From Panonychus citri (lineage: Eukaryota; Arthropoda; Arachnida; Trombidiformes; Tetranychidae), in assembly GCF_014898815.1 (NCBI RefSeq), contig NW_026515541.1, forward strand, positions 930,001 to 994,000: a stretch of 64,000 nucleotides of DNA, in the 5' to 3' direction. The first letter of the stretch is position 1, and every line of letters starts with the position of its first letter. The notes under the pieces were generated by a model that saw only the letters and a list, made by a program, of their open reading frames with translations, made no database searches and had not been told where the DNA came from. This document shows, piece after piece, positions 62,701-64,000 of the stretch. The translations under genes and the position numbers were made by a program.

Positions 62701-64000
62701 ATTCAAATACTTTGTTGTAGTTGTTTTTTTTGCAACACTGAAAATGAAAACTTCATCAACTTGATGATAGTGATGATTATCATCATCATCATAATAGGTA
62801 AACAAATGATGAATAACAGAAATAAAATATTATTCATTCATCTGAGTGTTGAAATTATCATCATCATCCTCATGAAATGAAAGATATTGTTATTCAATTC
62901 ACATTCATTGATTTCTCTTTTTTTTTGTCTTCATCTTTTCCAATTTAACCTTAATAACAATCAACCCTGTTAATTGTAATTGATATCCAACATCAGTCAG
63001 CAATTACAATTAACATGATTTTTAATGATCTTTAAGTCCGGATAAATGATGCAGAAAAATAATAACAACATGATGATGAGTTTAAATTGTTCCAATCATC
63101 ATTATTACTCATTCATTTCCTGATTATTTATATGAACTTTTTTTTTCTTATTATTGTTGTAATTGTTTTTGATTGATTTTCAGTTAACAAACTAAAAAAA
63201 TCTATCAGGTTTATAACCTTGAAAATTAATTTAATCAATTGATAAAGTAAATCAATGATTTAAAATTCAAGCCACTAATTCAGAAAACAATTAAATCTGA
63301 TTTAATCAACATCCACACACTTTGATTGCTTTGATCATGATTTAAGGTACACTAAACCTTTAAGCGTAGGTTGAGAGCTTGTTTGTCAACAGAGGGAGAG
63401 GGAGAGAGAAATCTTTTTTTTTTTTGCTTTTCTTCATCATCCTCATCATCATCTTACCTGAGGTTGACTATAAAATAGACACAAAAAAGGCCAAAAAAGT
63501 TCAAGAAAAACAATAGTGGGAGTGGTGCAAGCGGGGAGGCTGTGAGGAGACGAAGTCAAGAGAGAGACAAAAAGATGATGAGGATGGAGATGATTACAAA
63601 AAAAGGTGTAGATGAAGAGATGCTTTTGTTTTCTTTAAGATAAAAGATGAAAATTCACACAGGTAGAGAGAGAGAATTGAAAAGGTAATACTGTAAATAA
63701 ATAGTAACTCTCTCTCTCTCTCTCATATAAGCATATTACACATGGAGGGAGGACGAAGGTGGGGAGTGGGTTGGTGAGAGTGTCAAGAAAAGGTAAAGAA
63801 AAGAAAGTAAAGGATGAAGATGAAGATGAAGATGAGGAAAAGAACAAAAGTTATATTATATTCTCATTAGTTCGAGGCGATTTTATTTCTGAACAAAAGT
63901 TTTTTTTACTCTTTTCTCACTACGACTATCAATAAAATGACCATTGGTCAAGCAGAAAGAGAGAGAGAGAGAGATTGAGATTGAATTTAAGAAAATGGTT

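Larger units (their letters stand above)
57155..64000. other. No gene seen: zfh2 upstream region or 5' intron
   Basis: Repeat-rich DNA upstream of zfh2 exon A. Contains GA/CT and TCA/TGA runs, a GTTGTTGTT run at about 57357-57376, the word GAACTTTTT twice just upstream of exon A (about 57169 and 57251) and a 20-bp palindrome at 59712-59731. No TATA box or first exon could be assigned with confidence, so the promoter may lie here or beyond the window. Confidence 0.55.

Noticed and set aside
1..64000. tRNA or rRNA genes
   Set aside because: No T-loop GGTTCGAATCC-type box with matching stems and no rRNA-like sequence was noticed on either strand.

Overview
The window is AT-rich eukaryotic DNA, full of (GA)n/(CT)n and (TCA)n/(TGA)n simple repeats. 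It carries large exons of one multi-zinc-finger, multi-homeodomain transcription factor on the minus strand and one Ty3/gypsy-type LTR retrotransposon on the plus strand. The protein is recognisable as the ZFHX3/ZFHX4 (ATBF1)/Drosophila zfh-2 family. Its wording around the first and second homeodomains is the arthropod version as I know it. The base composition and long repeat-rich introns fit an arthropod, perhaps a chelicerate such as a mite, but the species cannot be fixed from sequence alone.

Layout. 1-11177: no gene seen, simple repeats and two perfect tandem duplications. 11178-16557: LTR retrotransposon with gag, a broken pol (damaged reverse transcriptase, intact RNase H and integrase), tRNA-Ser-like primer site, polypurine tract, 4-bp target duplication and a rearranged 3' LTR. 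16562-38559: no confident gene, probably intron of the homeobox gene if it continues past the last recognised exon. 38560-41303: exon with homeodomains 2 and 3 and three zinc fingers, ending in a CtBP-type PLDLSK motif and a splice donor. 41098-41497: a 189-bp block present twice, breaking the frame inside the gene. 41478-46498: exon of about 5 kb with nine zinc fingers and homeodomain 1. 46499-54276: intron of about 7.8 kb whose ends join in phase. 54277-57154: exon with an acidic N-terminal part and five zinc-finger-like units. 57155-64000: no gene seen, upstream or first-intron DNA.

How it fits together: the three coding blocks read 5' to 3' on the minus strand in the domain order of ZFHX proteins, so they are one gene. 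The fourth homeodomain and C-terminal fingers known from vertebrate relatives are not visible here. The last exon ends at GG|GTAAGA with the apparent stop inside the donor, so I infer the gene continues beyond position 1 of the window or through exons too small for me to see.

The most unusual features are the duplicated, frame-breaking block within zfh2, a recurrent pattern of local 54-227 bp duplications across the window (including the 3' LTR), and a canonical T-TTA-AAC slippery site directly before the gag stop. I found no convincing wholly new biological system.
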